From NCBI RefSeq assembly GCF_028554725.1, contig NC_071670.1, positions 57,132,501 to 57,196,500 of the forward strand: a stretch of DNA of 64,000 nucleotides, read 5' to 3'. The notes beneath the pieces were generated by a model. It made no database searches. It saw nothing but the letters and a program-made list of their open reading frames with translations, and was not told where the DNA came from. Made by a program: the position numbers and the translations under genes. This document shows, piece after piece, positions 62,301 through 64,000 of the stretch. The first letter of the stretch is position 1, and every line of letters begins with the position of its first letter. This DNA is from Zeugodacus cucurbitae (Eukaryota > Arthropoda > Insecta > Diptera > Tephritidae).

Positions 62301-62418
62301 CAAACGAAACATCAAAGTCTACTCGACTCCAGGCAATTGGTTAGCGGTTTTGTGAGCAGTTGCACGAGTATTGGCGATCCGGAGCAACCGCCACCGCTAC
62401 CGGTCAAGAAAAAGCACA
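56350..62418 (+). CDS. C3G: C3G (RapGEF1 homologue), N-terminal half, partial
   Basis: Exons 56350..56524, 57568..57880, 57950..58403, 58942..59132, 59817..59927, 59992..60108, 60173..60345, 60470..60766, 61220..61775, 62189..62418; all junctions are in phase and the frame leaves the window open. The start is MPHFDESFLSDCSYAESQHV. A helical domain conserved in C3G follows (ISNALKHFRDVI...LEVLPGNATVILETIASMYT...SLGKLVKLCDEVM). Then comes a disordered region with Crk-SH3 ligands of PxLPxK type: PPPLPPKRR (exon at 59992), PPALPPKTS (61220) and PPPLPVKKKH (62189), plus the related PPLPNR (59817). The last exon also has a His-rich run (13 His in about 30). The expected continuation after KKKH is human-like (I/M)xAYM, then the REM and CDC25 domains, which activate Rap1. 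They lie to the right of the window. Confidence 0.88.
61887..62122. repeat. 127-bp tandem duplication in a C3G intron
   Basis: TTCGAACATTAAAATTGTTT begins at 61887 and again at 62014. The copies match nearly perfectly to TTTAAATATTACGCGCTACA. It lies in the intron before the PPPLPVKKKH exon. Confidence 0.85.
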
Positions 62419-62951
62419 GTAAGTTCAATCACACGGCACACACAGTTAATTTATATTTTCGTATTTTTTTCTCTCTTCTGTTTTCTTTTTCTATATTTTT
62501 TGTCACTGATGATTTGTATTTACGTCACATATATTGCGTTCGGTTCTACATACTCGTACATACATACATACATATGTATTTATATTGTTTTGTGTAATTT
62601 GTTTGTGTATTATTTGTAAAAATATATACAATGCCCATACGCCCACACACACACACACACATGCCAACAAAACCACAAAAACCACATCGTATGTTGTCAT
62701 GGTATCCACTGTTTTCCTGATTACGTTTCGCGGCGGTGGTCCATCCACTTTCACCTTCGCACAATATGCATACATACAAACATACATACATATGTAATTT
62801 GTATTTTGTTTGTGGCCATCGTCACTTTATAAAAACAAAAACACGTTTAATTGCGTTGCAATGATTTGAATTAAATTTATCTCTAAAATAATTTACTTTT
62901 GTTTTGGAATTTTTTTACAATTTTAATTTCATTAAACTTTTTTTAAAATAG
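62419..62951 (+). other. C3G intron with CA microsatellite
   Basis: Contains CATA repeats near 62558-62573 and 62770-62790 and a CA array at 62644-62661. No coding exon recognised. Confidence 0.5.
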
Positions 62952-63472
62952 TATTTATCACAAGTCTGTTGCATTCAATATCAAACGTAATACACATAAA
63001 CGCCAAACAACAACAACTAAAGCGACAACTTGTACAAACGAAAACAGTACAACAACACTTACAGAATCAACTTTACCGCCAACGACTTCCGCATTTTCCG
63101 CTACACTTCCGTTATATACTCATAGCAGTAGTAGCAATTCTCAAACACAAATGTGTCACAACAATCTCAATAACTGTACACGCAAACACAGTAGTAATCA
63201 GCCAAATGACTTGTTTAGTAGCAGCAGCAAACAAATACAACAACAAATACATATACAAACCCATAACGTAGCTGACCAAACAGAAACAGAAACTGAAACC
63301 GAAACAACTGCAACTACAACTCCAACACCACCAACAACAATTACCAATAAACATTATTATGCGCATAATAATACTATTGATATGAATAATAAATGTAATA
63401 TTGTCTTGCGAAAAACACTAACCGAAATGAATTGTTCTAACGATTTAGTGTTTCAAAGTGTGGCCTTCTCGG
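62952..63472 (+). CDS. C3G: Candidate alternative C3G exon, Ser/Thr/Asn-rich
   Basis: Bounded by a TAG acceptor after a T-rich tract and a GGTAAGTT donor. It is open for 521 bp in the frame entered from phase 2: IYHKSVAFNIKRN, a Thr/Asn/Ser-rich stretch, KHSSNQPNDLFSSSSKQIQQ, TETETETETTATTTP, then LRKTLTEMNCSNDLVFQSVA and FS. It enters in phase 2 and leaves in phase 1, as does the exon at 62189-62418. It can therefore replace that exon but cannot follow it: after that exon the frame would hit a stop at 63271. Composition suggests a disordered region. I do not recognise a homologue, so it may be fly-specific or non-coding. Confidence 0.4.
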
Positions 63473-64000
63473 GTAAGTTGGATTGCCTGTGTTCACTCCA
63501 CTCTCCACCTTCACTCTTTATTTTAGCAAACAAATTTGTTGTTTTGCATTTAGTGCAATTGGCAATACATTTATATATTATATAATATTTGATTGCATAA
63601 TTGACTTTTTGTTGTTATTGCTTTATATGTTATATACATACATACATACATATATGTATGATATGTATTTAATTAATGTTACAGCGTTGATATTTCTTAA
63701 AACTATATAATTGAATGAATGTGTGTTCTTTCGTTGATTTATTCATTGATTGATTTCTACTATAGAACAGTTTTATTTTTTCTTGGCGCTTTCGAGTTGC
63801 TTTCTCACATATCATCACTGCAATCGAAAATCGAGCCTGAAAAAAATCATCAAATGGGTGCTCCATTAGGTGATGCACAACTATTTATTAAAAAAAACTA
63901 ATGCAATTGCTAAAAAATTAGATTTCGAATATAATTTCGAAAAAAACAAATTTATATGAAATAAAATAAAATTTTATTTTTGTAATATTTACCTTTTCTC
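63473..64000 (+). other. C3G intron to right edge
   Basis: AT-rich with a CATA microsatellite near 63638-63652. A possible acceptor at 63764-63765 followed by 33 open codons, a stop at 63867-63869 and AATAAA at 63960-63965 could form a terminal exon, but its composition is weak. The conserved C3G exon starting (I/M)xAYM is not in this segment. Confidence 0.35.

Noticed and set aside
62969..63271. Alternative reading frame across the second candidate C3G exon
   Set aside because: It is the frame produced if the exon followed 62418; it terminates at 63271. The overlapping frame to 63472 is longer, open and ends at a good donor.

Overview
This window is AT-rich animal nuclear DNA with GT-AG introns, from a higher fly (Diptera, Brachycera). 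The predicted proteins look like Drosophila CycL, Rtca, Mettl1/TrmB, WDR18, bublin (UPF0184), RBMX2, Shifted, Coq7, MAGE/Nse3 and C3G. Large introns, many CATA/TATG microsatellites and abundant decayed Tc1/mariner-type DNA transposons would suit a tephritid fruit fly; that level of placement is inference. Intron coordinates were worked out by hand from GT/AG sites, reading phase and family conservation. There is no transcript support.

Layout. (1) 0.5-8.2 kb is a compact housekeeping block: CycL (+), Rtca (+), Mettl1 tRNA m7G methyltransferase (-), WDR18 (+), a bublin-type coiled-coil protein (-) and RBMX2 (+). Mettl1 and WDR18 are divergent over 268 bp that contain a CACGTG E-box. Rtca/Mettl1 and WDR18/bublin converge. 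(2) 8.8-13.2 kb holds shifted (shf, -), the WIF1-type Hedgehog regulator, in seven coding exons. Coq7 (+), a three-exon ubiquinone-biosynthesis gene, is nested inside one shf intron. Another shf intron holds a dead mariner-like transposase. (3) 13.2-28.3 kb has no recognisable coding gene. It holds transposon remnants, a 219-bp tandem duplication and a TTAA-flanked MITE, and probably the upstream non-coding part of shf. (4) 28.3-29.2 kb is MAGE/Nse3 (-), a SMC5/6-complex subunit, with a DRE motif upstream. (5) 30.8 kb to the right edge is the 5' half of C3G (RapGEF1, +). It has three candidate alternative first exons (30.8, 36.3 and 56.35 kb) that all end in the same phase, then a shared run of exons with the N-terminal helical domain and several PxLPxK Crk-SH3 ligands. 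The CDC25-type GEF catalytic domain lies beyond the window.

Functionally the left block serves RNA and ribosome metabolism: splicing (CycL, RBMX2), RNA 3'-end cyclisation (Rtca), tRNA modification (Mettl1) and pre-60S maturation (WDR18). shf and C3G are developmental signalling genes, which fits their large non-coding surroundings. I found no prokaryote-like defence or novel operonic system. The most interesting points are the phase logic of alternative C3G exons, the E-box promoter shared by two translation-machinery genes, and several short DNA transposons with intact ends.
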